Source: Bacillota bacterium (GTDB taxonomy: Bacteria > Bacillota_A > Clostridia > Lachnospirales > Lachnospiraceae). Taken from it: DNA of 64,000 nucleotides. Shown piece after piece: positions 17,440 to 26,507 of the stretch. The notes below the pieces were generated by a model. It saw only the letters and a program-made list of their open reading frames with translations, had not been told where the DNA came from and made no database searches. Made by a program: the position numbers and the translations under genes. Within the stretch, counting starts at the first letter, position 1; each line of letters opens with the position of its first letter. The DNA is taken from the NCBI GenBank assembly GCA_023407175.1, contig JAEYMU010000057.1, positions 262,504 through 326,503 of the forward strand, given 5' to 3'.

Positions 17440-18627
17440 CTAATTTGTATACTTTGCTTTGGCAGTCAGGTAGATGCCCTTTGGCTCAAAGGAACCGAAG
17501 CCTGACAAAATCAACAGGAACAACGGCAGGGTCTGAACCCACAGGAGTGTTATGTCCGTGGTGCCGTGAACCAGTGCGGCAGCCGTAACAGCTAAAATCA
17601 GGGAGGTTATCATTTTATTCTTCTCCCGAAAGCATACGGTAAAAACTGTTTTATAAAACCTTGCGGTATAGCAAAGGAACAGGCCGGTTCCAATGATACC
17701 GAAATTTAAAAGTAAATCAAGATAAATACTGTGTGCATGCGGTATTATCTGGTTATGGTAGGAGGTATCAAATAAATAGATAAAGGAATACAAACCATGT
17801 CCCAGAAGCGGTGCCTGTGAGATTGCCTGGATTGTCTGCTCCCATATCTGCTGGCGAAGCCTTACCGTCACTTCCACATCATAAAGCCTGGGAATAATAT
17901 CAACGCCGCAGATGAATACCAGCATTCCGGCGAAGGCTGCAGCAAATAGCCAGAGCGCAAGCAGCCGGTGTCTTTTAAATACGACAAGAAGAACTGCTAC
18001 TCCGATAAAAACCTCAACCCATACAAACATGCTCTTGCATAAATACATGCTGACCACGTTAATTGCAGCCACCATATAATAGAACCATGTATGATTCTGC
18101 CTGGTCAGTACCTTATAAGCACAGATAATAATTACGGTACCGACAATTGTACCAAAATAATTCGGATGAAAAAAAACCGCCGCAATCCTTTGGTGGTTAT
18201 ATCCGGAATCAATTGTTTTGGTAATTTTTTCGATAATCGCATAGCCCGCACTGGATAAGCTGAAGCAGCAGACCAGATGCAACAGCTTTTCAAATAATTC
18301 ACCTGTCATGATTGCCCGTAAATATAAGCCGATCACAATTGCGAGTACTACGCCAATTCCCGCCGCCAAGCCAATCCAGTTGCGGTATAGCAGCGGAAGG
18401 ATCAGTGCATAGGCCAAAAACAGCTTTAATACTCCACTGCCCCGGCTTACAAAGATCATTTGTCTTGTCTGCTTGTTCACTACAATGTAAATTGCCAAAA
18501 ATAAAAGTATGATCGTTGAAAGTATGTAAGGCAAAAAAATCGCAGCTGCTGTATAGGATGCAATATTAATGCCCGTCAGCGATACTTCAACCCGACGTTT
18601 CAGTGCTATGTTTTCTATGATATTCAT
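17440..18627 (-). CDS. O-antigen ligase/polymerase-like membrane protein
   Basis: A 395-residue polytopic membrane protein with about ten hydrophobic segments. The large external loop ends in the sequence HAHSIYLDLLLNFGIIG, the His/Asn-Phe-Gly pattern characteristic of the Wzy_C (O-antigen ligase) family, which joins or polymerises lipid-linked glycans at the outer membrane face. No glycosyltransferases or capsule genes are adjacent, so it is isolated from any recognisable polysaccharide locus. The ATG lies directly against GAGG, so the ribosome site may be the AAGAAAG further up. Confidence 0.82.
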   Translation of the reverse strand: MNIIENIALKRRVEVSLTGINIASYTAAAIFLPYILSTIILLFLAIYIVVNKQTRQMIFVSRGSGVLKLFLAYALILPLLYRNWIGLAAGIGVVLAIVIGLYLRAIMTGELFEKLLHLVCCFSLSSAGYAIIEKITKTIDSGYNHQRIAAVFFHPNYFGTIVGTVIIICAYKVLTRQNHTWFYYMVAAINVVSMYLCKSMFVWVEVFIGVAVLLVVFKRHRLLALWLFAAAFAGMLVFICGVDIIPRLYDVEVTVRLRQQIWEQTIQAISQAPLLGHGLYSFIYLFDTSYHNQIIPHAHSIYLDLLLNFGIIGTGLFLCYTARFYKTVFTVCFREKNKMITSLILAVTAAALVHGTTDITLLWVQTLPLFLLILSGFGSFEPKGIYLTAKAKYTN

Positions 18628-18804
18628 CCTCTTTCTTAAATTCTATTTCAAATATTTGTGAAATATTTGAAAACCCTCGACCCAAGGATGTATTTTAGCA
18701 CATAATCACAATAGACGCAAGATTTTTTATGTCGAAATTAGTTTCAACTATACAATTTAACCAAATTTTAATCTTTGATGGCCTAAGCTGCCCAAGAATA
18801 AGCT

Positions 18805-19056
18805 TTACTCCCTGTCCTTTTCTGCTTCAAAAAGCACATCTGCTTGTACTACCGGACTAGAATTTTTTTCCTGCAAAGCCTCATAATATCTCATTATCCA
18901 GTCGATTTTTTTACCCTGATCCTCCACCTGCTTTTGCAGGCTATCCAGTCCTTCCAATATCTCATTGGTCTTATAATACCAGCAGAAAAATTCTCTTAGA
19001 GCCAGAATAATAATTATAAATAAAATGATAATCAACAATACACCTGTAAAATTCAA
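18805..19056 (-). CDS. Small single-pass membrane protein with coiled coil
   Basis: About 83 residues: a hydrophobic helix at the N terminus (FTGVLLIIILFIIIILAL), then an amphipathic coiled-coil stretch (EILEGLDSLQKQVEDQGKKI) and an acidic tail. TTG at 19056 is preferred because GAGAGG is eight bases upstream; the frame stays open to a TTG at 19092, which would add a basic leader of twelve residues. The architecture resembles small membrane anchors or DivIC-like proteins, but no family is recognised. Confidence 0.55.
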   Translation of the reverse strand: MNFTGVLLIIILFIIIILALREFFCWYYKTNEILEGLDSLQKQVEDQGKKIDWIMRYYEALQEKNSSPVVQADVLFEAEKDRE

Positions 19057-19150
19057 ACTACTCACCTCTCTTTTTCTCTTTTGTTTCCCCAAAACACTTT
19101 GTCATAGAACGTATTGTAACATATAAATGTAAATTGTAAATAATCACATA

Positions 19151-19181
19151 AAAAAACCGGTTCTATTTTTCGTAGAACCGG
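19151..19181 (-). terminator. Terminator of pdxS-pdxT
   Basis: A 9-bp stem CCGGTTCTA / TAGAACCGG, followed on the minus strand by TTTTTTTATG; it closes the PLP synthase operon. Confidence 0.85.
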
Positions 19182-19253
19182 GTCTGTTATAATGTAGGTT
19201 AAACCTTTCGGTAGGATGAAAAAATATACGGTACTGTTTGAAAAACACGGCAA

Positions 19254-19832
19254 TCAGATCGCTATCTTCTCCAGAAAATACCTGTGTATGCTAAGATCTT
19301 CAGTCAGCTCCGGGTGGAATGCCGTAACAAGCACATGCTTCTGTCTTGCGGCTACGATATTACCCTCTACCTCCGCCAGCACCTCAACACCCTTTCCTTC
19401 CTCCACTGCTTCGATATAAGGCGCCCGAATAAAGGTCATCCCGATTTCACCAAGTCCCTTAAAGGGCTTATTTACATGAAAGCTTCCCAGCTGTCTTCCG
19501 TAGGCGTTCCGCTTTACGGTAACATCCATAACTCCAAGATAGTGGTGTTCGTCATTGGATATATGCTTCGCCAATAAAATCAACCCGGCGCAAGTTCCGA
19601 ATACAGGAAGTCCTTCTGCAATTAATTTCTTAAGGGGAGCCAGCATATCCAGTTCGGATAAGAGCTTTCCGATTACGGTACTTTCACCGCCCGGAATAAT
19701 AATGCCATCATAGGCAACCTTTGTTAAGTCGGATTTTTGCCTGATTTCAAAGGCCTGTGCCCCAAGGGCCTCCACAGCCGCCCTGTGCTCGGCAAAGGCA
19801 CCCTGTAATGCTAAGATACCAATTCGTTTCAT
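19254..19832 (-). CDS. pdxT: PLP synthase glutaminase subunit (PdxT)
   Basis: Class I glutaminase that supplies ammonia to PdxS for pyridoxal 5'-phosphate synthesis. Motifs: LQGAFAEH at the N terminus, PGGEST near 47-52 (oxyanion region), the nucleophile Cys about 81 in FGTCAGLILLA, and the catalytic His/Glu in AFHPELTED. ATG at 19832 is chosen, about six bases after AAAGGG; the frame also offers GTG at 19841. It follows pdxS by 19 bases. Its ribosome-site block CGGAAAGGGTG resembles those of pdxS and gatA. Confidence 0.95.
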   Translation of the reverse strand: MKRIGILALQGAFAEHRAAVEALGAQAFEIRQKSDLTKVAYDGIIIPGGESTVIGKLLSELDMLAPLKKLIAEGLPVFGTCAGLILLAKHISNDEHHYLGVMDVTVKRNAYGRQLGSFHVNKPFKGLGEIGMTFIRAPYIEAVEEGKGVEVLAEVEGNIVAARQKHVLVTAFHPELTEDLSIHRYFLEKIAI

Positions 19833-19851
19833 ATTTAACACCCTTTCCGCT

Positions 19852-20724
19852 TTACAATCCTCTTTGTGCCATCAAAAGTTCAATCTCCTGCTCATTGATA
19901 CCCACCATCGCTTCTCCCAAATCCTCTGACAGCTGTGCCAAAAGCCGGGGATCGTTATAATTTGTGACAGCCTTAACAATTGCCTGGGCACGCTTTGCAG
20001 GATTTCCCGATTTAAAGATACCGGAGCCGACGAATACTCCTTCCGCTCCAAGCTGCATCAGCAAAGCTGCATCTGCCGGGGTTGCCACGCCTCCCGCTGC
20101 AAAATTAACAACCGGAAGCTTTCCCTTCTCATGCACATAGCATACCAGCTCATAGGGCACCTGCAGCTCCTTGGCTGCCTGGAATAACTCATCCTCCCTC
20201 ATGCTCTGAAGCTGTCTGATCTGCTTCATAATCAGCCGCAGATGACGAACCGCCTGAACCACATCTCCGGTTCCGGGCTCACCCTTAGTGCGCAGCATGG
20301 AGGCACCCTCATTAATTCTTCGCAGAGCTTCCCCCAAATCCTTGGCTCCGCAGACAAAGGGTACCCCAAACTTAGTTTTATCAATATGATAGGTGTCATC
20401 CGCCGGGGAAAGCACCTCGCTTTCATCAATATAATCGATTTCAATTGCCTCAAGTATCTGTGCCTCTGCAAAATGTCCGATTCGTACCTTAGCCATAACG
20501 GGTATGGACACCGCTTCCTGAATTTCCCTAATCATCTTAGGATCACTCATTCTTGCTACTCCGCCGGCAGCACGTATATCCGCCGGTATCCGTTCCAGCG
20601 CCATAACGGCACACGCTCCGGCCTCCTGTGCGATCCTTGCCTGCTCCGGCGAGGTCACATCCATGATAACTCCGCCCTTTAGCATCTGGGCAAGATTTTT
20701 ATTCAGTTCATATCTCTCATTCAT
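19852..20724 (-). CDS. pdxS: PLP synthase subunit (PdxS)
   Basis: Synthase subunit of the DXP-independent PLP pathway, which condenses ribose 5-phosphate, glyceraldehyde 3-phosphate and ammonia in a dodecamer with PdxT. The sequence is highly characteristic: [40 protein letters not shown], the lysine in [10 protein letters not shown] and [17 protein letters not shown]. The start is ATG at 20724 after GGAAGGGTG; an in-frame ATG at 20742 arises inside the upstream hairpin and would add six residues. Immediately upstream is a 28-base hairpin that also occurs before gatA. Divergent from pdxR. Confidence 0.97.
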   Translation of the reverse strand: MNERYELNKNLAQMLKGGVIMDVTSPEQARIAQEAGACAVMALERIPADIRAAGGVARMSDPKMIREIQEAVSIPVMAKVRIGHFAEAQILEAIEIDYIDESEVLSPADDTYHIDKTKFGVPFVCGAKDLGEALRRINEGASMLRTKGEPGTGDVVQAVRHLRLIMKQIRQLQSMREDELFQAAKELQVPYELVCYVHEKGKLPVVNFAAGGVATPADAALLMQLGAEGVFVGSGIFKSGNPAKRAQAIVKAVTNYNDPRLLAQLSEDLGEAMVGINEQEIELLMAQRGL

Positions 20725-20726
20725 AA

Positions 20727-20766
20727 TTACACCCTTCCGCATATCACAAGCCTGCTTGTGATATGC
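20727..20766 (-). repeat. Hairpin plus Shine-Dalgarno block, copy 1 (pdxS leader)
   Basis: A perfect 12-bp stem GCATATCACAAG / CTTGTGATATGC (20739-20766) with a CCTG loop on the plus strand, directly followed on the minus strand by the ribosome site GGAAGGGTG and the pdxS ATG. The same ~40-base block, with about four changes, occurs at 56585-56624 before gatA. Candidate RNA leader hairpin or mobile repeat. Confidence 0.7.
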
Positions 20767-20850
20767 ACCAATAAATAGTTTGAAAGTACCTTTAACTTTA
20801 CCTCCAAAATAACCTCAATTCTGCGGCTAATTCTCTTTTTAAACTTATGA

Positions 20851-20879
20851 TTGACGTCATCAAAGCTTTGAATTATTAT
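20851..20879 (+). promoter_or_regulatory. Promoter of pdxR
   Basis: TTGACG (20851-20856), 17-base spacer, TATTAT (20874-20879). On the opposite strand the pdxS promoter region (about 20775-20815) contains GGTTA/GGTAAAGTTAAAGGTA-type direct repeats, which would suit a MocR-family activator; no consensus -10 is seen there. Confidence 0.55.
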
Positions 20880-20953
20880 AGTTCTAATCTGATATGATTA
20901 TAAGTATCAGAAACAGCAAACTTAATGGTATCAGTTAGGGAGGAAGCATTAAA

Positions 20954-22351
20954 ATGGATATGATAACACTACAGTTTCATACGGACAAAAAAGAGCCGAT
21001 TTACCATCAGCTCTACGCTCATATCAAGGAGGAAATCAAGAGCGGACGAATTCCCTGCGAGACCAGACTCCCCTCCAAGCGCAAGCTGTCGGCCTACTTA
21101 AATATCAGCCAGAACACAATTCAGTCTGCCTATGACCAGCTGATGGAGGAGGGTTATATCACCTCGGTTGAAAAAAAAGGCTTTTTCGTATGTAAAATCG
21201 ACTTTCTGAAGCAGCTAAGGGTAAAGACGGTCTTAACCCGGACAGACCGGCAGGGCGCCTTCAAAATCAAGTACGACTTTTCCTATCACGGGGTGGATAT
21301 GCCCTCCTTTCCCTTTGAAATCTGGCGAAGACTGACTAAGGAAGCCTTGAATGAATATGACACAGAGCTTCTTATGCCGGGTGACTCCCTCGGCTATCTG
21401 CGGCTGCGGGAGGTTATCGGCGCATACCTTCACCAATCCCGGGGGGTAAATTGTGACAGCTCCCAGATCATCATAAGCTCCGGGGCCGAGATGCTTTTCC
21501 AGACTCTGATACAGCTCTTTGACAGGGACTGCATCTACGGCATAGAAAATCCAGGCTATGAGAAGCTGAATCAATTATTTATCGGAAACCGTGCCAAATT
21601 CATGCCCCTACCCATTGACCGCAGCGGCATGCTGCCCTCCAAAGTCAGGAGCAGCAATGCCAATATACTTTGTATCACCCCGGCCCACCAGTTTCCGTCA
21701 GGCGGTATCATGCCAATCAGCCGCCGCATGGAGCTGTTAAATTGGGCAAATGAAGCAGAGAACCGCTATTTAATAGAGGATGATTATGACAGTGAATTTA
21801 AATACAGCGGCAGGCCAATTCCCGCACTGCAGGGTCTCGACAGTAATGAAAAGGTTATTTATATGGGTTCCCTCTCCAAATCCATTTCTCCTACCCTGCG
21901 TGTCAGCTATATGGTCTTACCGGTTCATTTGATACAGCAGTTTCAGGAGCGGCTTTCCTATATCCTCTGCCCTGTGCCGATGCTGGAGCAAAAGGTTCTT
22001 TGCAGCTTTATTGAAAACGGATATTTTGAACGCCATTTAAATAAAATGAGAACAATTTATAAGAAGAAGCGGGATATCCTGGTGAAGGCAATTACAGAGC
22101 TGAATTGTGATATTGAAATTCTTGGTGCCGATGCCGGTCTTCATCTGCTGCTGCGGGTTATGAATGGCATGCCGGAGGAGGAGCTGATTCAAAAGGCCCT
22201 TACTCTGGGAGTAAGGACCTATGCGATATCCAAATATTATATTGATCTCTCCTATCAAAAGGAGCCTCCGACTCTTCTGCTAGGCTTTGCCGCGATGTCG
22301 GAGAAAAGTATTCCTGAGGCTGTTGCGTTATTGAAAAAGGCATGGTTCTGA
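20954..22351 (+). CDS. pdxR: MocR/PdxR-type transcription regulator
   Basis: A 465-residue fusion of a GntR winged helix (residues ~10-75; RLPSKRKLSAYLNISQNTIQSAYDQL) and a fold-type I aminotransferase-like domain that binds PLP, with the lysine in MGSLSKSISPTLRVSYMVLP. Divergent position from pdxS-pdxT is the classic PdxR arrangement, in which the protein activates PLP synthase genes when PLP is low and usually represses itself. GGGAGG precedes the ATG by about nine bases. The direct link to pdxST is inference from context, but strong for this family. Confidence 0.88.
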   Translation: MDMITLQFHTDKKEPIYHQLYAHIKEEIKSGRIPCETRLPSKRKLSAYLNISQNTIQSAYDQLMEEGYITSVEKKGFFVCKIDFLKQLRVKTVLTRTDRQGAFKIKYDFSYHGVDMPSFPFEIWRRLTKEALNEYDTELLMPGDSLGYLRLREVIGAYLHQSRGVNCDSSQIIISSGAEMLFQTLIQLFDRDCIYGIENPGYEKLNQLFIGNRAKFMPLPIDRSGMLPSKVRSSNANILCITPAHQFPSGGIMPISRRMELLNWANEAENRYLIEDDYDSEFKYSGRPIPALQGLDSNEKVIYMGSLSKSISPTLRVSYMVLPVHLIQQFQERLSYILCPVPMLEQKVLCSFIENGYFERHLNKMRTIYKKKRDILVKAITELNCDIEILGADAGLHLLLRVMNGMPEEELIQKALTLGVRTYAISKYYIDLSYQKEPPTLLLGFAAMSEKSIPEAVALLKKAWF

Positions 22352-22406
22352 TTTCGCTGCGTAACTGACAGATGCTGAATCAAGTCATATTTATGAAAGG
22401 GGCTGA

Positions 22407-24299
22407 CTATCCCGAAATCAACATCTGATCCGGCAGGAGCTTTGCCAGCTCAAATGCAATCCCTATCTTGAACATGTCACCGTCAATTTCGATCGTGAAT
22501 TCGCCTCCGCAGTTTTTTGTAAAGCTTTCGGCAATTGATAAACCCAGACCGCTTCCTTCCTGAGTTCTTGACGGGTCTCCCCTGTAAAAACGCTGCATAA
22601 TCTCCTCAGGAGTAAAATTCATCTCATAGGCGGCGATATTTTTTATCGTTGTAACTGCCTGATTGTTCTTAAGCTCCAGCTCGATGTATACTCTGGTCCC
22701 CCGCATGGAGTATTTAACGGCATTGTCCAGGATATTCTGGAATACCCGGTAAAGCTTCTTGCCGTCCGTTTTGATATAAACAGGTGTATCCCAGAGCTTT
22801 ACCTTAAGCTGCAGGCCGGAGTCTGCCAGCCTATCCTCAAACTCTGCCAGAGTCTGCTCAATCAGCCTTTTTAAGTCGATTGTATCAAATTCCAGGGCAA
22901 TATCCCCGCTGGTGCTCTTTGCAAGCTCAAACAGGTCCACCACAATATTCTTCAAACGTTCTGATTTGGCCTGAAGAATTTTCACATAATCAACCGCCGT
23001 CTCCGATAGGTCCGCTTCCTTCGACAAAAGCTCGGCATAACTGATGATTGAGGTCAGCGGAGTTTTTAAATCATGGGATACATTTGTAATCAGGGCAACC
23101 TTCATACGCTCGGATTTTAGCTTTTCCTCCATGTTGTCCGAAATTCCCTGTTCAATGCCGACATACAGGCGCTTATTTCCCCTGATATACCAGTCTGCCA
23201 TGATAATTTCAAGTATAATAGGCAATATAACAAGGGGCAGCTTCATAATGGCTGTTATCAGTACCATCAACAAGTCGGCGGCAGTGATTACAAGAAAAAT
23301 CACCTGCCTGCAGTATAGCTTCTCTGTCAAAGAGGCCTTTGGGAATAGCTTCTCATAGAATATATATTCATAAATTTTGCAGCCGGCTTTATACAGACGG
23401 CTTCCCGTCGTATAAATCAAGCTGTGCTTAAGTAAAACACCTGCTCTCGCCTTTCTGATCAGGGATAGTAAAAGGAATATCACAATCGCGGTAAACAAGG
23501 CAAAGAAAGCCGCGAAGAACAAGGAGGATAAAAGAGGCTGCCCCCTGAAATCTGTTAAAAACCGAAAGCCATTATACGTGTGGCGAAGGCCAATCCTTGT
23601 ATCATCATTAAAAACATCTGCAAAATATCGGAAAAACAGATAGATACAATAGACGAAGGCCGCCAGGCTAATATCGGAATACACCCGGTCGAATTTCGCC
23701 AGCCGGATTTGCTTATCTCCTTTCTTTCTTCCCGCGGTTATCACAAGAAAGCCGGTCAGCAGTAAGCCAAACAGGGCCAGCCCCACGCCTATGGCGGCTG
23801 CCTGCAGCAATACACTCCTGTTCTGATGCCACTGTTCCTGTTTATCAATAAAGTAGGTATCGGGATAGGCCAGATAAGCCAGAAGCCCATTATTATAATA
23901 ATCCACCGACGTAACCTTCTCCCCTGTTGCTTCCTCCTCCCATTGATTATTCTGGAGCAGATAGAGTTTCACACTGTTTTTTATATAGTAATCGATATTG
24001 GAGCTTCCGGTATTGGTATATTCCCATCTCCCATTTGAAATATAATAAAGAAAATCCGGACTCGTAAGCTCCTTCCTGTTGTATCTAATTTTTTCAATCT
24101 GCTGAATATCCTCCAGAAGCTTCGAATGATAAGTCTCACTATTGGTATAGTCCTTAATCCACAGGCATTCTGTATCGATTTCCATTCTTCCCGTCAAGGG
24201 TATTTGCAGCACAGCAGCAGTAATCGCACCTATCGCCAGAACAAATACCAATACCCTTACAGCAACATTCGTACTAAAGCTTTTCCATTTTGTACCCAA
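22407..24299 (-). CDS. Sensor histidine kinase with large multi-pass membrane domain
   Basis: A 630-residue kinase. One helix at ~12-32, an extracellular domain to ~160, then about five further hydrophobic segments (~163-185, ~208-228, ~256-282, ~332-350, ~353-370), HisKA with His about 409 in NVSHDLKTPLTSIISYAELL, an N-box (QNILDNAVKYS) and the GSGLGLSIAES motif. It starts with TTG within the 3' end of the regulator gene (26-base overlap), so it is translationally coupled. The domain order matches the bacitracin/lantibiotic- or envelope-type kinases common in Lachnospiraceae; the signal is unknown and no transporter adjoins it. Confidence 0.9.
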   Translation of the reverse strand: MGTKWKSFSTNVAVRVLVFVLAIGAITAAVLQIPLTGRMEIDTECLWIKDYTNSETYHSKLLEDIQQIEKIRYNRKELTSPDFLYYISNGRWEYTNTGSSNIDYYIKNSVKLYLLQNNQWEEEATGEKVTSVDYYNNGLLAYLAYPDTYFIDKQEQWHQNRSVLLQAAAIGVGLALFGLLLTGFLVITAGRKKGDKQIRLAKFDRVYSDISLAAFVYCIYLFFRYFADVFNDDTRIGLRHTYNGFRFLTDFRGQPLLSSLFFAAFFALFTAIVIFLLLSLIRKARAGVLLKHSLIYTTGSRLYKAGCKIYEYIFYEKLFPKASLTEKLYCRQVIFLVITAADLLMVLITAIMKLPLVILPIILEIIMADWYIRGNKRLYVGIEQGISDNMEEKLKSERMKVALITNVSHDLKTPLTSIISYAELLSKEADLSETAVDYVKILQAKSERLKNIVVDLFELAKSTSGDIALEFDTIDLKRLIEQTLAEFEDRLADSGLQLKVKLWDTPVYIKTDGKKLYRVFQNILDNAVKYSMRGTRVYIELELKNNQAVTTIKNIAAYEMNFTPEEIMQRFYRGDPSRTQEGSGLGLSIAESFTKNCGGEFTIEIDGDMFKIGIAFELAKLLPDQMLISG

Positions 24300-24975
24300 T
24301 TCCCCACACCACCTTTAGATAATTTGGTTCCTTCGGATTGATCTCAATCTTCTCGCGGATGCGTCTGATATGTACCATAACCGTATTTTCGACGGAATAT
24401 GCCGGCTCGTTCCAGACCCTTTCATAAATCTCCTCTGCGGAGAATACCTTTCCCGCATTGCGCATCAGAAGCTCCATGATCCTGTATTCTGTCGCTGTCA
24501 GCTTTACCCCTTCTCCGTCCCTGGTCAGCAGCTTTGCCTCTGTATCCAGGGATAAGCCTCCGATTGTGATCAAATTTGATTTATTCCGGCTCTTAATATC
24601 ACCGAGAAGCAGATAACGGCGCAGCTGGCTCTTGACCCTGGCCAGAAGCTCCTGAGGGTTGAAGGGCTTTGTAATATAATCATCCGCGCCCATGGATAAG
24701 CCCAGTATCTTGTCACTGTCCTCTGATTTTGCAGATAGCAGGATAATCGGAAGATTCTTTCTGTCCCGGATTTTCATCGTGGCAGACAGGCCATCCAGTC
24801 CGGGCATCATAATATCAAGTAAAATCAGGTGTATGGCCTGGCTTTGAAGTGCACTGATCGCCTCCAGTCCATCATAAGCTTTTACCACCTCATACCCTTC
24901 CAGAGTCAGCAGCTTCTCCAAGGCCCTTACAATTTCCCTATCATCATCCACCACCAGAATCCTTTCTTCACCCAT
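24274..24975 (-). CDS. OmpR/PhoB-type response regulator
   Basis: Receiver domain with acidic DDD at 10-12, phospho-acceptor Asp about 54 in LLDIMMPG, and Lys in YITKPFNP; the winged-helix effector ends in the usual VWGIGYKME. At 233 aa it is full length. It precedes and overlaps its kinase. AAAGGA lies upstream of the ATG. Targets unknown. Confidence 0.93.
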   Translation of the reverse strand: MGEERILVVDDDREIVRALEKLLTLEGYEVVKAYDGLEAISALQSQAIHLILLDIMMPGLDGLSATMKIRDRKNLPIILLSAKSEDSDKILGLSMGADDYITKPFNPQELLARVKSQLRRYLLLGDIKSRNKSNLITIGGLSLDTEAKLLTRDGEGVKLTATEYRIMELLMRNAGKVFSAEEIYERVWNEPAYSVENTVMVHIRRIREKIEINPKEPNYLKVVWGIGYKMEKL

Positions 24976-25058
24976 CCCATGTATCCTTTCCTTGGAAACC
25001 TGCCTTTATAATAGTAGGCAAAGCTTTCAATTCCCCTGATATATTTCTTACAATTCTC

Positions 25059-25751
25059 TTACGATATTCCATAATTGAGCAGCTTTTTAACAGTCCGCCA
25101 ATCCGGCAGATACTTGTCCATATAGGACTTAAAGACGGCGTTATGGCTCTTTTCCAGCAGATGCACTAATTCGTGGACTACAACATATTCCAGACAGCTT
25201 CTGGGCTTTCCTGCCAGCTGGAGATTAAAGCAAAGTCTTCTGCTTCTGATATTACAGGTGCCCCAGCGTGTCTTCATATTCCGAATACCAAATCCGCCGG
25301 ACCTCACACCGATGATTTCCTCCCATTGCTGCAGCAGTCCCGGCAGCTCCTCCATAAGCAGCCTGCGGTACCAGTCATTTAACACCTTTTCCCGTTGCTT
25401 TGGGGTACTTCCCTCTTTCACAGTCAAAAGCAGCCGCTCCTGACTGACCTGGATGAAAGCTCTTCGCTCCGACTCCTGTACTGTTAATATGAGCTTTCTG
25501 CCCCAGACTGGTATTTCTTCTCCGGTCTCATAATTAACCGCCTTTCTTGCATTCTGTTGCCTAAGCCTGCTTTGCTGGCTTTCAATCCAGTTAAGCTTTG
25601 ATAATACAAATTTACGGATGTCCGACTCACTCATCCTCTGTGGGGCCGAAATATGCACCCTTCCCTCCGGGGGTAATATTCTTAGATACATATTCTTAAT
25701 CCGTTTTTTCTCAAGTTCTACGGTTAATCCGCCGATTATTATTTGCTGCAT
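25059..25751 (-). CDS. YgjP-like zinc metallopeptidase
   Basis: A 230-residue protein with the YgjP/WLM-type metallopeptidase signature HELVHLLEKSHNAVF near residue 190 (two His plus a third His as zinc ligands and Glu as catalyst), preceded by MKTRWGTCNIRSRRLCFNLQL, which is highly characteristic of this family. No signal peptide or membrane segment, so it is cytosolic. AGGAG precedes the ATG. Substrates of the family are poorly defined. Confidence 0.88.
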   Translation of the reverse strand: MQQIIIGGLTVELEKKRIKNMYLRILPPEGRVHISAPQRMSESDIRKFVLSKLNWIESQQSRLRQQNARKAVNYETGEEIPVWGRKLILTVQESERRAFIQVSQERLLLTVKEGSTPKQREKVLNDWYRRLLMEELPGLLQQWEEIIGVRSGGFGIRNMKTRWGTCNIRSRRLCFNLQLAGKPRSCLEYVVVHELVHLLEKSHNAVFKSYMDKYLPDWRTVKKLLNYGIS

Positions 25752-25789
25752 TATTTTCTCCTGCCGGGTATTCTATGTAAATTTAATTT

Positions 25790-25950
25790 ATTATATCATA
25801 TATTTACACAGATTAGAAACTCAAGGACTGCGTCCTTTCGTTCACGTTGCACTTATCCATGAAATTCAGGACATGGATTCAAGCAAGCTCGATCAATGTC
25901 CTGAATTTCATGGACTAATCTGCTTTTCGTGTACATTATATCATATATTT
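25790..25950. repeat. MITE-like inverted-repeat element with 16-bp flanking direct repeats
   Basis: Two copies of ATTATATCATATATTT (25790-25805 and 25935-25950) flank a segment that begins CAGATTAG (25809-25816) and ends CTAATCTG (25915-25922). Inside is a 19-bp perfect inverted repeat (TCCATGAAATTCAGGACAT at 25856-25874 and its complement at 25896-25914) and a smaller hairpin AAGGAC-TGC-GTCCTT. No gene fits. It looks like a non-autonomous element or a structured RNA. Confidence 0.6.
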
Positions 25951-26023
25951 CTCTCTGAGAATGTTTTGCTCCTTGATTATTCTTCCAATTATTTGGTAAT
26001 AATCTCATCAAGGAGGTGAAGCG

Positions 26024-26383
26024 ATGCTTGCATTTATTAAAAATTATAAGCTTGAAATGATTAAGAAGAAATTTATCCTTCTCTATCTTTTGAATGTAAC
26101 AGATATTCTTTTCACGGTTATGCTGCTTCAGACCGGATATTTTGCTGAGGTCAACATATTGATGATAAAAGCGGTACAAAGCCCGGCGGCAAGTATTATT
26201 CTTAAGGTGGTGCTGCCCGCCCTTCTATTGTACTTTATCTATAAACGGATGAAGGATTCTGATGACCTTCAATTAAGAGCAGCCAATATAGCGGTAAATA
26301 TATCACTAAGCATCTATACTTTGGTAAATTTGTCGCATCTGGTATGGGTAGCGCTACTTCCGATTTTTATCATGAGAAATTGA
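26024..26383 (+). CDS. Small membrane protein, DUF5658-like
   Basis: A 119-residue protein with four hydrophobic segments and the LLNVTDILFTVMLLQTGYFAEVN motif, where the Asp and the Glu-Xaa-Asn pattern match the DUF5658 family as remembered. AAGGAGG is eight bases before the ATG. It stands alone with its own terminator. Function unknown. Confidence 0.68.
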   Translation: MLAFIKNYKLEMIKKKFILLYLLNVTDILFTVMLLQTGYFAEVNILMIKAVQSPAASIILKVVLPALLLYFIYKRMKDSDDLQLRAANIAVNISLSIYTLVNLSHLVWVALLPIFIMRN

Positions 26384-26443
26384 TAGTCGTCGGGGAGCCA
26401 TCTGTCATCCAATCAGTAAAAGTCTGAATAGGAGTCCAGCCAA

Positions 26444-26482
26444 AAAATGCAGCATACCTGTGAAAGGGTACGGCTGCATTTT
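26444..26482 (+). terminator. Terminator of the DUF5658-like gene
   Basis: A hairpin AAAATGCAGC / GCTGCATTTT with an inner TACC/GGTA pairing, ending in a T-run on the plus strand; A-rich at the other side, so it may also serve the minus strand. Confidence 0.75.
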
Positions 26483-26507
26483 ATCGCACGCGTCCGGCAT
26501 GGGCGCT

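Noticed and set aside
25853..26179. 108-codon minus-strand frame crossing the inverted-repeat element
   Set aside because: Overlaps the DUF5658-like gene and its end is simply a translation of the repeat; no ribosome site.
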